DNA of 64,000 bases from Nocardia wallacei. GTDB taxonomy: Bacteria > Actinomycetota > Actinomycetes > Mycobacteriales > Mycobacteriaceae. A program made the translations under genes and the position numbers. The stretch is from NCBI RefSeq assembly GCF_014466955.1, contig NZ_AP023396.1, positions 2,294,001 to 2,358,000 on the forward strand, read 5' to 3'. Of this stretch, positions 26,891-35,960 are shown piece after piece. A model generated the notes under the pieces. That model was not told the DNA's origin and ran no database searches. It was given only the letters and a program-made list of their open reading frames with translations. Each line of letters starts with the position of its first letter. Within the stretch, counting starts at the first letter, position 1.

Positions 26891-29427
26891 CCGTTCTCCT
26901 GTTCCGAAAGCTCTGTCGTACCACCGGATTCGGACGGTCCTTCGCCGGTCGGCAGATCTATCACCATGGTGAGACCGCCGCCGGGGGTCGGCTCGGCGTG
27001 CACCGTGCCGGCCATCGCCTCGACGAAGCCGCGGACCACCGACAGCCCCAATCCGACGCCGGTGGAGTTGTCGCGGTCGCCGAGCCGCTGAAATGGTTCG
27101 AACATCTGGTCTTCCATGCCCGTCGGCACTCCGGGACCGTAGTCCACCACGGTGATCGACACGCGGCGGCCGGTGCGTTCGGCCGCGACACGCACGGGTG
27201 TGTCGCGCGGCGAGTAGCGCAGCGCGTTGTCGATCAGGTTGGCCAGCACTCGTTCCAGCAGGCCGCTGTCGGCGCGCACCGAGACATCGCCGACCTCGAC
27301 CTTGATCCGGTCCATGGCCGCGCGGCGCACGCCCCGGGTGCCCATCCCGACCCCGACCACCGCCCGGCTGACGACCTCCTCCAGGTAGACCCGTTTCACC
27401 TGCGGCTGCACGACTCCGACGGCCAGCCGCGAGGAGTCGAGCAGATTCCCGACGAGCGCGGTGAGCTGATCGACGGATTCCTCGATGGTTTCCAGCAATT
27501 CGGCGGTGTCCTCGGGGGAGAACTCGACATCGTCGCTGCGCAGGCTCGACGCGGCGGCCTTGGCGGCGGCGAGGGGAGTGCGCAGGTCGTGGCTCACCGC
27601 CGACAGCAGCGCCCGCCGCAACCGGTCGGCCTCGAGCACGCCCGCGGCGGCCTGCGCCTCGTCGGCCAACCGGCGGCGCTGCTGCAATCCGGCGGCCTGA
27701 TTGGCCACCGCGCCCAGTACGAGGCGGTCTCCGGCGGTGAGCGGACGGCCGGTGAGCAGCAGCCAGTGCGTGTCGTCCCCGGACTCGATCGCGACGTCGG
27801 CGTCACCGACCCGGCGCGGCGGATTCTCCCCGACACAGGCGATCACCTCGTCGTCGTTGGCGAAGCTGACCGCCCGCTGCCCGAACGTCTCGCGGGCGCG
27901 TTCGAGCAGATCGTGCAGGTCGGCGCCGTGCAGCACGGCACCGGCGAACAGGGTGAGCAGTTCGGCCTGCTGTGAGGCCCGCCGCGCCTCGCGCCGCCGT
28001 TTCGCGGACACGTCCACCAGCGCCGCGACCGCCACGGCCACCAGCAGCATCACCACGATGGTGAGGAAGTTGTTCAGCTCGGCGATGGTGAGGCTGTGCC
28101 TGGGTGAGACGAAGAACCAGTTCAGCAGCAGCCCGCCCAGCAGCGCCGACAGCGTGGCCGGTGCGACGCCGCCGAGCAGCGACACCGCGACGACGCCGAT
28201 GAAGAACAGCGCGCTCTCCCCGGCGAGGTCGAGGTGGTGGTCCACCCAGAAGTAGCAGCCCACCGTGATCAGCGTGGGCACCAGCACCGCGGCCGGCCAG
28301 GACGACAGCGTGCGCTGCCGCGGGGTGACCGCCGACCACCGGAATCCGCGCTTGGACTCCTCGTGGGTGACCATGTGCACGTCGATCTTCCCCGACAGCT
28401 GCACCACGGTGGAGCCGATGCCCTCGTCGACCATGCGGGCCCAGCGCGACCGCCGCGAGGTGCCCAGCACCAGCTGGGTGGCGTTGACCTGGCGGGCGAA
28501 ATCGAGCAGTGCCACGGGCACGTCCTGGCCGGTGACGGTGTGCAGTCCGGCGCCGAGACTGTCGGCCAGGTCCCGTAGTCGCGCGAGGCGCTGGGCGGAC
28601 ACTCCGGCCAGGCCGTCGCCGCGGACCACGTGCACCACGATCAGATCGGCGCTGGATTTGGTGGCGATGCGGCTCGCGCGGCGCACGATCGTCTCCGATT
28701 CGGGCCCGCCGGTCACCGCGACCACGACGCGCTCGCGCGTCTCCCAGGTATCGGTGATCCGGTGGTCGTCGCGGTACTTGGCCAGCGCCGCGTCGACCTG
28801 GTCGGCCAGCCACAGCAGCGCCAATTCCCGTAGCGCCGTGAGGTTTCCGGGTCGGAAGTAGTTGCGCAGCGCGGCGTCGACCCGCTCGGCGGCGTAGACG
28901 TTGCCGTGTGACATCCGCCGCCGCAGCGCCTCGGGGGTGATGTCGACCAGCTCCACCTGCTCGGCGCCGCGCACCACCCAGTCGGGCACGGTCTCGCGCT
29001 GCACCACGCCGGTGATCTGCTGCACGACGTCGTTGAGGCTCTCCAGGTGCTGCACGTTGACCGTGGAGATCACATCGATGCCGGCGTCGAGCAGTTCGTG
29101 CACGTCCTGCCAGCGCTTGTCGTTGCGGGAGCCGGGCACGTTGGTGTGGGCCAGTTCGTCGACGAGCACGATCGCCGGGCGCCGCCGCAGGACAGCATCC
29201 ACATCGAGTTCGGGCAGGGTGGCGCCGCGGTATTCGATCAGCTTCGGCGGGATGCGCTCGAGGCCCGCCAGCAGTTCGGCGGTCTTCGCGCGGCCGTGCG
29301 TCTCCACCACGGCGGCGACCACGTCCCGGCCGCGTTCCAGCCGCCGGTGCGCCTCGCTGAGCATCGCGAACGTCTTGCCCACGCCCGGTGCGGCGCCGAG
29401 GTAGATCCGTAGCTGCCCGCGCTTCAC
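26887..29427 (-). CDS. kdpD: Sensor histidine kinase KdpD
   Basis: 846 aa. KdpD N-terminal domain with Walker A GAAPGVGKT (11-19), USP-like domain (about 235-355), four membrane helices (about 378-475; VLVPTLITVGCYFW, ALFFIGVVAVSLLGG, TLSALLGGLLLNWFF, FLTIVVMLLVAVAVAALV), GAF-like region, then HisKA with His613 (AVSHDLRTPLAAAKA) and ATPase N-box NLIDNALRYSP with GVGLGLS. Senses low K+ and turgor signals and phosphorylates KdpE. GTG start overlaps the 3' end of a small membrane ORF by 4 bp and its stop overlaps kdpE. Confidence 0.96.
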   Translation of the reverse strand: MKRGQLRIYLGAAPGVGKTFAMLSEAHRRLERGRDVVAAVVETHGRAKTAELLAGLERIPPKLIEYRGATLPELDVDAVLRRRPAIVLVDELAHTNVPGSRNDKRWQDVHELLDAGIDVISTVNVQHLESLNDVVQQITGVVQRETVPDWVVRGAEQVELVDITPEALRRRMSHGNVYAAERVDAALRNYFRPGNLTALRELALLWLADQVDAALAKYRDDHRITDTWETRERVVVAVTGGPESETIVRRASRIATKSSADLIVVHVVRGDGLAGVSAQRLARLRDLADSLGAGLHTVTGQDVPVALLDFARQVNATQLVLGTSRRSRWARMVDEGIGSTVVQLSGKIDVHMVTHEESKRGFRWSAVTPRQRTLSSWPAAVLVPTLITVGCYFWVDHHLDLAGESALFFIGVVAVSLLGGVAPATLSALLGGLLLNWFFVSPRHSLTIAELNNFLTIVVMLLVAVAVAALVDVSAKRRREARRASQQAELLTLFAGAVLHGADLHDLLERARETFGQRAVSFANDDEVIACVGENPPRRVGDADVAIESGDDTHWLLLTGRPLTAGDRLVLGAVANQAAGLQQRRRLADEAQAAAGVLEADRLRRALLSAVSHDLRTPLAAAKAAASSLRSDDVEFSPEDTAELLETIEESVDQLTALVGNLLDSSRLAVGVVQPQVKRVYLEEVVSRAVVGVGMGTRGVRRAAMDRIKVEVGDVSVRADSGLLERVLANLIDNALRYSPRDTPVRVAAERTGRRVSITVVDYGPGVPTGMEDQMFEPFQRLGDRDNSTGVGLGLSVVRGFVEAMAGTVHAEPTPGGGLTMVIDLPTGEGPSESGGTTELSEQENG

Positions 29428-29579
29428 TCGTCCATCATGGCGCGGGTGGCGCGGCGTCCGTCTCGCGCCACGCGCTCGGTCGCCCGTGGGCGGCGCTGCG
29501 CGGTCGCGAGTATCCGCAGGGCCAGCGCGCAGGCCAGGAACCCGAGAAGGACCGCGGTGGTGACCGCGAAATCCGGCAC
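29424..29579 (-). CDS. 51-aa single-pass membrane protein coupled to kdpD
   Basis: GTG 29579 has a textbook AAGGAG with 6-nt spacing, better than the in-frame upstream start at 29609. The product opens VPDFAVTTAVLLGFLACALA, giving one membrane helix, then a basic Arg-rich cytoplasmic tail ending TRAMMDE. Its stop overlaps the kdpD start by 4 bp, so it is the first cistron of the kdpDE operon. I know no named family; a small regulator of KdpD is possible but unproven. Confidence 0.65.
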   Translation of the reverse strand: MPDFAVTTAVLLGFLACALALRILATAQRRPRATERVARDGRRATRAMMDE

Positions 29580-29647
29580 TGTCTTCTCCTTACCGTCACT
29601 GTCGAGCACTCCACTGTCTACCGGGGCCGCTGCCGGACAGATGGATC

Positions 29648-29687
29648 TTTACGGCTTCTTGACGGCCGTCCGGCCGACGTTGACGGC
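29648..29687. promoter_or_regulatory. Candidate KdpE operator: three phased direct repeats
   Basis: TTTACGGC (29648-29655), TTGACGGC (29659-29666) and TTGACGGC (29680-29687) are spaced 11 and 21 bp, i.e. one and two helical turns, as expected for head-to-tail OmpR-family dimers. They lie in the 266-bp gap between the divergent kdpDE and kdpFABC operons. Confidence 0.55.
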
Positions 29688-29845
29688 ATTCCGGTGCCCG
29701 GCGTGCACACCCCCTGTAAGTGGGACGTCAATTCGCGGCGGCGCAACGCTAAGAACGCGTCAACGACCTCGAAAACGGCCGAAGCAGACGCTTGACTCGC
29801 TCTGGCGCACCTCGGGTGCGCCGTGTCGAGAGAGGTTGTTTCCAC

Positions 29846-29929
29846 ATGTCTGTCGTGGTGTTCACGCTGCTGACCGTGGCGGTCTTCGCACTGCTCGGTC
29901 TGATCCAGCGGGGAGTCGAACGGCTGTGA
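29846..29929 (+). CDS. 27-aa membrane peptide preceding kdpF
   Basis: MSVVVFTLLTVAVFALLGLI then QRGVERL: one membrane helix. The TGA overlaps the kdpF GTG by 3 bases (GTGA), with GAGAGAGG upstream of its ATG. It looks like a second KdpF-like stabilising peptide, but the sequence differs from KdpF. Too small for standard gene finders. Confidence 0.65.
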   Translation: MSVVVFTLLTVAVFALLGLIQRGVERL

Positions 29930-30012
29930 CGCAGAACATCATCGGCCTGGTGCTGGCCGTCGGCGTCGCGCTGTATGTCCTTGCCGCCCTGCTGTTTCCG
30001 GAGAGGTTCTAG
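29926..30012 (+). CDS. kdpF: KdpF subunit
   Basis: 28 aa, one helix: VTQNIIGLVLAVGVALYVLA ending ALLFPERF, the hallmark KdpF C-terminus. Stabilises the KdpFABC K+ pump. GTG start overlaps the preceding peptide; its TAG is directly followed by the kdpA GTG. Confidence 0.9.
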   Translation: MTQNIIGLVLAVGVALYVLAALLFPERF

Positions 30013-31689
30013 GTGAACACGACTACCGCGGGGATACTGTTCGCGGTATCCCTGGTCATCGCGCTCGCGGTGGTGCACGTCCCCCTAGGTGACTACATGT
30101 ACCGGGTCTACGCGGGCGCGAAGCACTCCCGACTCGAGCGCGGTATCTACCGGCTCATCGGTGTCGAGCCGGGTGTCGAGCAGAACTGGGGTGTCTACGC
30201 CCGCAGCGTGCTCGCGTTCTCGGCGATCGGCGTGCTGTTCCTGTTCTTCCTGCAGTTGCTCCAGGGCCGGCTGCCGTGGCACCTGAGCGATCCCGGTACC
30301 GAGATGACCGGTGGCCTGGCGTGGAACACCGCGATCAGCTTCGTCACGAATACGAATTGGCAGAACTACGCCGGTGAGTCCACGCTCGGGCACACCGTGC
30401 AGATGGCCGGGCTGGCGGTGCAGAACTTCGTCTCGGCCGCGGTCGGTATCGCCGTGGCGATGGCGCTGGTGCGCGGCTTCGCCCGCCGCGACACCGGCGA
30501 CCTCGGCAACTTCTGGGTGGATCTGGTGAGGGGAACCATCCGGCTGCTGCTGCCGATCGCCTTCGTGTTCGCCGTCGTCTTCGTGGCGGCGGGCACGATC
30601 CAGAACTTCCATGTCTACGATCAGGTCGCGCGGACGGTGGCCGGTTCGGGATCGCAGACCCTGCCGGGTGGTCCGGTCGCGAGCCAGGAGGTCATCAAGG
30701 AACTGGGCACCAACGGCGGCGGCTTCTTCAATGTCAATGCCGCGCATCCGTTCGAGAATCCGACGACCTGGACCAACTGGCTGCAGATCTTCCTGATCCT
30801 GATGATCAGTTTCTCGCTGCCGCGCACCTTCGGCCGCATGGTCGGCAGTCCGAGGCAGGGATACGCGATCACCGCGGTGATGGGAACGCTCGCGATCCTC
30901 AGCGTCACCCTGACGAATCTGTTCCAGTTGCTGCATCACGGCACCGTGCCCACGGCGGTCGGTGCGGCGATGGCCGACGTGGAAACCCGCTTCGGCGTAT
31001 CGAATTCGGCGACCTATGCCGCGGCCACCACGCTGACCTCGACCGGTGCGGTCGATTCGGCGCACGACTCCTACACCAGCCTCGGCGGGCTGTGGCCGCT
31101 GTTCAACATGCAGCTCGGTGAGGTCGCGCCCGGCGGTGTCGGCGCCGGGCTGTACGGCATGCTGATCCTGGCCGTGATCACGGTGTTCGTCGCCGGGCTC
31201 ATGGTCGGGCGCACGCCGGAGTACCTGGGCAAGAAGATCACGCCGCGCGAGATCAAGCTGGCCGCCACCTATTTCCTGGTGAGTCCGCTGATCGTGCTGG
31301 TGGGCACGGCCGCCGCGATGGCCATGCCGGGGCAGCGCGCGAGCATGGCCAACACCGGGCCACACGGCCTGACCGAGGTGCTGTACGCCTTCACCTCGGC
31401 GGCCAACAACAACGGCTCCGCCTTCGCGGGCCTGTCCGGCAATACCGACTGGTACAACACGGCGCTGGGCCTGGCCATGGTGTTCGGGCGTTTCGTCCCG
31501 ATCATCCTCGCGCTCGCGCTGGCCGGTTCGTTTGCCGCCCAAGGACATACCCCCGAGTCGATCGGCACGCTGGCGACGCATCGGCCGCAGTTCGTCGGCA
31601 TGGTCGTCGGAGTGACGCTGATCCTCGTCGCGCTCACCTTCCTGCCCGCCCTCGCGCTCGGGCCGCTCGCCGAAGGAATCCACTCATGA
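30013..31689 (+). CDS. kdpA: Potassium-transporting ATPase subunit A
   Basis: 558 aa, about ten membrane helices, four K+-channel-like selectivity loops; visible ones include [39 protein letters not shown] and AANNNGSAF. Binds and conducts K+. GTG 30013, preceded by GGAGAGG. Its stop overlaps kdpB by 4 bp. Confidence 0.97.
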   Translation: MNTTTAGILFAVSLVIALAVVHVPLGDYMYRVYAGAKHSRLERGIYRLIGVEPGVEQNWGVYARSVLAFSAIGVLFLFFLQLLQGRLPWHLSDPGTEMTGGLAWNTAISFVTNTNWQNYAGESTLGHTVQMAGLAVQNFVSAAVGIAVAMALVRGFARRDTGDLGNFWVDLVRGTIRLLLPIAFVFAVVFVAAGTIQNFHVYDQVARTVAGSGSQTLPGGPVASQEVIKELGTNGGGFFNVNAAHPFENPTTWTNWLQIFLILMISFSLPRTFGRMVGSPRQGYAITAVMGTLAILSVTLTNLFQLLHHGTVPTAVGAAMADVETRFGVSNSATYAAATTLTSTGAVDSAHDSYTSLGGLWPLFNMQLGEVAPGGVGAGLYGMLILAVITVFVAGLMVGRTPEYLGKKITPREIKLAATYFLVSPLIVLVGTAAAMAMPGQRASMANTGPHGLTEVLYAFTSAANNNGSAFAGLSGNTDWYNTALGLAMVFGRFVPIILALALAGSFAAQGHTPESIGTLATHRPQFVGMVVGVTLILVALTFLPALALGPLAEGIHS

Positions 31690-33806
31690 CCGCCCCCACC
31701 CTGGCGAAACCCCGTGTCGGCAAGGGCCTGTTCGATCCGCGGATGCTGGTGCGGTCCCTGCCGGACGCGTTCCGCAAGCTGGATCCGCGCACGCTGTGGC
31801 GCAATCCGGTGATGCTGATCGTCGAGATCGGCGCTGTCTGGTCGACGATCCTGGCGCTCGCCGAGCCGACCTTCTTCAGCTGGGCGATCGTCGTATGGCT
31901 CTGGCTCACAGTGCTTTTCGCTAATCTGGCCGAAGCCGTCGCCGAGGGCCGGGGCAAGGCGCAGGCCGACACGCTGCGCAAGGCCAAGGCCGACACCGTC
32001 GCCCGCAGGCTCGTGGATTGGCGGCCCGGGCAGCACCGCTACACCGAGGAGCGGGTCTCGGCGCCGCAGTTGCGGCGCGGTGACCACGTGGTCGTCGAGG
32101 CGGGCCAGGTCGTTCCGGGTGACGGCGACGTCGTGGAAGGCATTGCGTCCGTGGACGAATCGGCGATCACCGGGGAATCCGCGCCGGTGATCCGCGAGTC
32201 CGGCGGTGATCGCTCGGCGGTGACCGGCGGGACCACGGTGCTGTCGGACCGGATCGTCGTGGAGATCACGCAGGAGCCGGGCGGTTCGTTCATCGACAAG
32301 ATGATCGCGCTGGTGGAGGGCGCGTCGCGGCAGAAGACGCCGAACGAGATCGCGCTGAACATCCTGCTGGCCGCGCTGACGATCATCTTCGTGTTCGCGG
32401 TGGCGACCCTGCAGCCGCTGGCGATCTTCGCCAAGGCGAACAACCCCGGCGTGCCGAGCACCGCGGCGCTGGGCGTGCACGGTGTCACCGGCATCGTGCT
32501 GGTGTCGCTGCTGGTGTGCTTGATCCCGACCACCATCGGCGCCCTGCTGTCGGCCATCGGCATCGCGGGCATGGACCGGCTGGTGCAGCGCAATGTGCTG
32601 GCCATGTCGGGGCGCGCGGTGGAAGCCGCGGGCGATGTGAACACGCTGCTGCTGGACAAGACCGGCACCATCACCCTCGGCAACCGGCAAGCGTCGGGAT
32701 TCGTGCCGATGCCGGGGGTGACCGAGGACGAGATGGCCGACGCCGCACAGCTTTCCAGCCTGGCGGACGAGACGCCCGAGGGCCGCTCGATCGTGGTGTA
32801 CGCCAAGCAGGCCCACAACAAGCGCGAGCGCACCCCCGGCGAGCTGACCGGGGCGCAGTGGGTCGAATTCACCGCTCGGACCCGGATGTCGGGTGTGGAT
32901 CTGTCCGACGGCCATCGGTTGCGCAAGGGGGCGGCCAGCGCCGTCACCGAGTGGGTGCGCGCGCACGGCGGCGAGGTGCCCGACGCGGTCGGGGTGACCG
33001 TGGACGGAATCTCCGCTTCCGGCGGAACGCCGTTGGTGGTGGGGGAGTTCTCCGGCGGAAAAGCCCGGCTGCTCGGGGTGATTCACCTGCAGGACGTCGT
33101 GAAGCAGGGCATGCGGGAGCGTTTCGACGAGATGCGGCGCATGGGCATCCGCACGGTGATGATCACGGGCGACAATCCACTCACAGCCCGCGCGATCGCC
33201 GACGAGGCGGGCGTCGACGACTTCCTCGCCGAGGCCACGCCGGAGGACAAGCTGGCATTGATCAAGCAGGAGCAGGACGGCGGGCGGCTGGTCGCGATGA
33301 CCGGTGACGGCACCAACGACGCGCCCGCGCTCGCCCAGGCCGACGTCGGCGTCGCGATGAACACCGGCACCTCGGCGGCCAAGGAGGCCGGCAATATGGT
33401 CGATCTGGACTCGGACCCGACCAAGCTGATCGAGATCGTGGAGATCGGCAAGCAGCTGCTGATCACGCGGGGCGCGCTGACGACGTTCTCCATCGCCAAC
33501 GACGTCGCCAAGTACTTCGCGATCATTCCGGCGCTGTTCGTGGGGTTGTTCCCCGGGCTCGACGTGCTCAATGTCATGCGGCTGCACAGCCCGCAGTCGG
33601 CGATCCTGTCGGCGGTGATCTTCAACGCGCTGGTCATCGTGGCGCTGATTCCGCTGGCGCTGCGGGGTGTGAAGTACACGCCGTCGAGCGCGTCCGAGCT
33701 GCTGTCGCGCAATCTCGCCGTCTACGGCGTCGGCGGCATCGTCGCGCCGTTCCTCGGCATCAAGCTCATCGACCTGATCGTTCGATTCCTCCCCGGGATG
33801 TCCTGA
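31686..33806 (+). CDS. kdpB: Potassium-transporting ATPase subunit B
   Basis: 706 aa P-type ATPase. Actuator loop TGES (162-165; Ser in this loop is the inhibitory phosphorylation site in E. coli), phosphorylated Asp324 in [13 protein letters not shown], and hinge [21 protein letters not shown]. Energises K+ uptake through KdpA. ATGA overlap with kdpA. Confidence 0.98.
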   Translation: MTAPTLAKPRVGKGLFDPRMLVRSLPDAFRKLDPRTLWRNPVMLIVEIGAVWSTILALAEPTFFSWAIVVWLWLTVLFANLAEAVAEGRGKAQADTLRKAKADTVARRLVDWRPGQHRYTEERVSAPQLRRGDHVVVEAGQVVPGDGDVVEGIASVDESAITGESAPVIRESGGDRSAVTGGTTVLSDRIVVEITQEPGGSFIDKMIALVEGASRQKTPNEIALNILLAALTIIFVFAVATLQPLAIFAKANNPGVPSTAALGVHGVTGIVLVSLLVCLIPTTIGALLSAIGIAGMDRLVQRNVLAMSGRAVEAAGDVNTLLLDKTGTITLGNRQASGFVPMPGVTEDEMADAAQLSSLADETPEGRSIVVYAKQAHNKRERTPGELTGAQWVEFTARTRMSGVDLSDGHRLRKGAASAVTEWVRAHGGEVPDAVGVTVDGISASGGTPLVVGEFSGGKARLLGVIHLQDVVKQGMRERFDEMRRMGIRTVMITGDNPLTARAIADEAGVDDFLAEATPEDKLALIKQEQDGGRLVAMTGDGTNDAPALAQADVGVAMNTGTSAAKEAGNMVDLDSDPTKLIEIVEIGKQLLITRGALTTFSIANDVAKYFAIIPALFVGLFPGLDVLNVMRLHSPQSAILSAVIFNALVIVALIPLALRGVKYTPSSASELLSRNLAVYGVGGIVAPFLGIKLIDLIVRFLPGMS

Positions 33807-33807
33807 T

Positions 33808-34716
33808 ATGCCTGCCTTTTCGATGCGCAAGACAACCTGGATCCGGCAGCACGCCGCCGCGCTGCGGGCGTTGCTGGTGCTGACCGTGATCACCGGAATC
33901 ATCTATCCGGTCGCGGTTTTCGCTGTCGCGCAGCTACCCGGCCTGCACGACAAGGCGGAGGGGTCGCTGCTGCGGCAGGACGGCCGGATCGTCGGCTCGG
34001 CGCTGATCGGCCAGTCCTTCACCGACGGTAACGGCGCCGCGCTGGCGCGGTACTTCCAGAGCCGTCCGTCGAGTTCGGGGCCGGGCGACGGCTACGACCC
34101 GACCTCGACCAGCTTCACCAACCTCGGTCCGGAGAGCATCGTCGACACCCTCGCCGACGATCCGGACGATGCGAAACAGAGCCTGCTGACTCAGGTGTGC
34201 GCGCGCAGCAAGGCCGTCGGGGAACGCGACGGCGTGGACGGCCGCCGCCCGTTCTGCACGGAATCCGGTGTGGGGGCGGTGCTTTCGGTAATCGGTCCGC
34301 GTGACGCGAAGGGCGCCGTGCCCGTACCGGACAGGGTCGTCAGTGTCAACGAATCCTGTCCGGCCACACCGTTTCTCGAGACCTACGAGGGCGTGCGGGT
34401 CGAGTGTGCGAAGGTCGGCGAGGACTACTCGGCCGGGCTGATCGTGCCCGTCCGCGGTGCCGCCCCGGCCGGACCCGCCGTGCCCGCCGACGCCGTGGTC
34501 ACCTCCGCCTCGGGTCTGGATCCGGATATCTCCCCGGAGTACGCGGGCATCCAGGTGTCGCGAGTCGCCAAGGCGCGCAACATCTCCGACGCCGATGTCC
34601 GAGCGGTGGTCCATGCGCACACCCGCGGCCGTGACCTCGGCTTCCTGGGCGAGCCTCGGGTGAACGTGCTGGAGTTGAATCTCGAGCTGGACCGTAGGTA
34701 CCCGGTCAGGAACTGA
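33808..34716 (+). CDS. kdpC: Potassium-transporting ATPase subunit C, with large insertion
   Basis: 302 aa, against about 190 for the common form. N-terminal membrane helix (about 18-40), then SALIGQSFTDGNGAALARYF and QSRPSSSGPGDGYDPTSTSF, C-terminal VVTSASGLDPDISPEYAGIQ and RVNVLELNLELDRRY. Residues about 110-215 are an extra extracytoplasmic segment with four cysteines (131, 150, 184, 200). KdpC assembles KdpA with KdpB. ATG 33808 begins within 2 bp of the kdpB stop. The 3' end overlaps the convergent TetR gene by 11 bp. Confidence 0.95.
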   Translation: MPAFSMRKTTWIRQHAAALRALLVLTVITGIIYPVAVFAVAQLPGLHDKAEGSLLRQDGRIVGSALIGQSFTDGNGAALARYFQSRPSSSGPGDGYDPTSTSFTNLGPESIVDTLADDPDDAKQSLLTQVCARSKAVGERDGVDGRRPFCTESGVGAVLSVIGPRDAKGAVPVPDRVVSVNESCPATPFLETYEGVRVECAKVGEDYSAGLIVPVRGAAPAGPAVPADAVVTSASGLDPDISPEYAGIQVSRVAKARNISDADVRAVVHAHTRGRDLGFLGEPRVNVLELNLELDRRYPVRN

Positions 34717-35320
34717 GGGACTGTCGCAGCGCCGGGGCCACCCAGGTGGCTAGGTAGTCGCGCAGGTCGCGGCCGGTGCGCGGGGGGCGGCCGGGGTCGA
34801 TGACGAAGGACTGCACGATGCGCAGCATGTGCTCGACCAGGCCGTCCAGGGCGGCGTCGGTGAGGCCCGCCGCCGCCCAGTCGACCGAATAGCGACGCAG
34901 GATCGAGCGGCCGAACGCCATCGCGGTATCGGAGGTGACTCCGGCCGAGAACGCCCCGGCGCGGCCCGGCGCGAGCAGCAGGCCGAGGTACCTGTCCTGC
35001 GGCAGGCGCTCGAGGGTGTAGGCGATGCCTTCCACCACGGCGGTCGCGGGATCGTGGATCCCGCTCAGATGGTCGGCCAGGATGTCGAGGAACTGTTCGG
35101 TGTGCGCGACGGCCGTCGCGATCAGCAGCGCTTCGGCGCTGGGGAAGTAGCGGTACACGGTCTGGCGGGTGACGCCGAGGTCGCGGGCGACCTCGGCGAT
35201 GGTGAACTCCGCGCCGGAGCGGTCGATCGCGGCCGCCGCGGCGGCCAGGATTCGCTGCACGGCTTCGTCGTCGTCGCCGGGCGTCGCTCCGGACCATCCA
35301 TGCGTGCGCACCGGGCTCAC
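34706..35320 (-). CDS. TetR family regulator
   Basis: 204 aa. HTH in FTIAEVARDLGVTRQTVYRY (about residues 39-58), all-helical ligand domain after it. Divergent from the Ddn-like reductase gene with a palindromic operator in the gap, so it probably represses itself and that gene. GTG 35320 is used. The 3' end overlaps kdpC by 11 bp tail to tail. Confidence 0.88.
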   Translation of the reverse strand: MSPVRTHGWSGATPGDDDEAVQRILAAAAAAIDRSGAEFTIAEVARDLGVTRQTVYRYFPSAEALLIATAVAHTEQFLDILADHLSGIHDPATAVVEGIAYTLERLPQDRYLGLLLAPGRAGAFSAGVTSDTAMAFGRSILRRYSVDWAAAGLTDAALDGLVEHMLRIVQSFVIDPGRPPRTGRDLRDYLATWVAPALRQSLSS

Positions 35321-35372
35321 TCCTCACCTGCACCGATCATCGCCGACCTTACCGGCCGTCGGCGCGGACCTT

Positions 35373-35402
35373 GACCATACACATGGTCGAGGATGTATGG
35401 TC
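35373..35402. promoter_or_regulatory. Palindromic TetR operator
   Basis: GACCATAC (35373-35380), ATGGTC (35383-35388) and GTATGGTC (35395-35402) make an inner GACCAT-ACAC-ATGGTC palindrome and an outer GACCATAC...GTATGGTC pair, 50-30 bp before the reductase ATG. Typical of divergent TetR control. Confidence 0.65.
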
Positions 35403-35433
35403 TTCGGCAGCTTACCCGGAGAAAAGGCACACC

Positions 35434-35925
35434 ATGTCCGCCACGACGCCACCGCGCCCCAAGCAGCTCGATTCGCCGATGCTGCCGAAGATCTTCAAAT
35501 ACGCGGGGCGAGCGCAGGTTTGGGTGTACAAGCGGACCGGCGGACGCATCGGCGGGAAGTGGCGCATCGGCGCGGGCTTCCGCAAGCCGGTGCCGACGCT
35601 GCTGCTCGAACATCGGGGCCGGAAGTCCGGCACCACCTACACCACGCCGCTGCTCTACATCGCCGACGGTGACGACATCGTCATCGTCGCCTCCCAGGGC
35701 GGACTTCGTCACCATCCGCAGTGGTACCACAACCTGTGCGCTCACCCCGATGCCCACATTCGGATCGGTCGTGACCGCCGAGCGGTCCACGCCGTCACCG
35801 CCGACCCGGACCAGCGCGCCCGCCTCTGGCCCATGCTCCTCGACGCCTACGCCGACTTCGAGACCTACCAGTCCTGGACGGACCGGGAAATCCCGGTGGT
35901 GATCCTGCATCCCCGCTTGTCTTGA
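35434..35925 (+). CDS. Deazaflavin(F420)-dependent nitroreductase family protein
   Basis: 163 aa split-barrel protein of the Ddn/FDOR-A type: LLLEHRGRKSGTTYTTPLLY, VIVASQGGLRHHPQWYHNL and WTDREIPVVILHP are family marks. Uses F420H2 to reduce quinones or other hydrophobic compounds at the membrane; substrate unknown. ATG 35434 after GGAGAAAAGGC. Likely controlled by the adjacent TetR. Confidence 0.9.
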   Translation: MSATTPPRPKQLDSPMLPKIFKYAGRAQVWVYKRTGGRIGGKWRIGAGFRKPVPTLLLEHRGRKSGTTYTTPLLYIADGDDIVIVASQGGLRHHPQWYHNLCAHPDAHIRIGRDRRAVHAVTADPDQRARLWPMLLDAYADFETYQSWTDREIPVVILHPRLS

Positions 35926-35960
35926 CGGCCGACGCGGCTCCGGGTCCAGCCGGTCGCGGG

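Noticed and set aside
31269..33902. 877-aa open frame antisense to kdpB
   Set aside because: Shadow frame: lies opposite an intact P-type ATPase and shows no protein motif.
34706..34716. Frameshift or truncation at the kdpC/tetR junction
   Set aside because: Both proteins end in conserved sequence; an 11-bp tail-to-tail overlap explains it.
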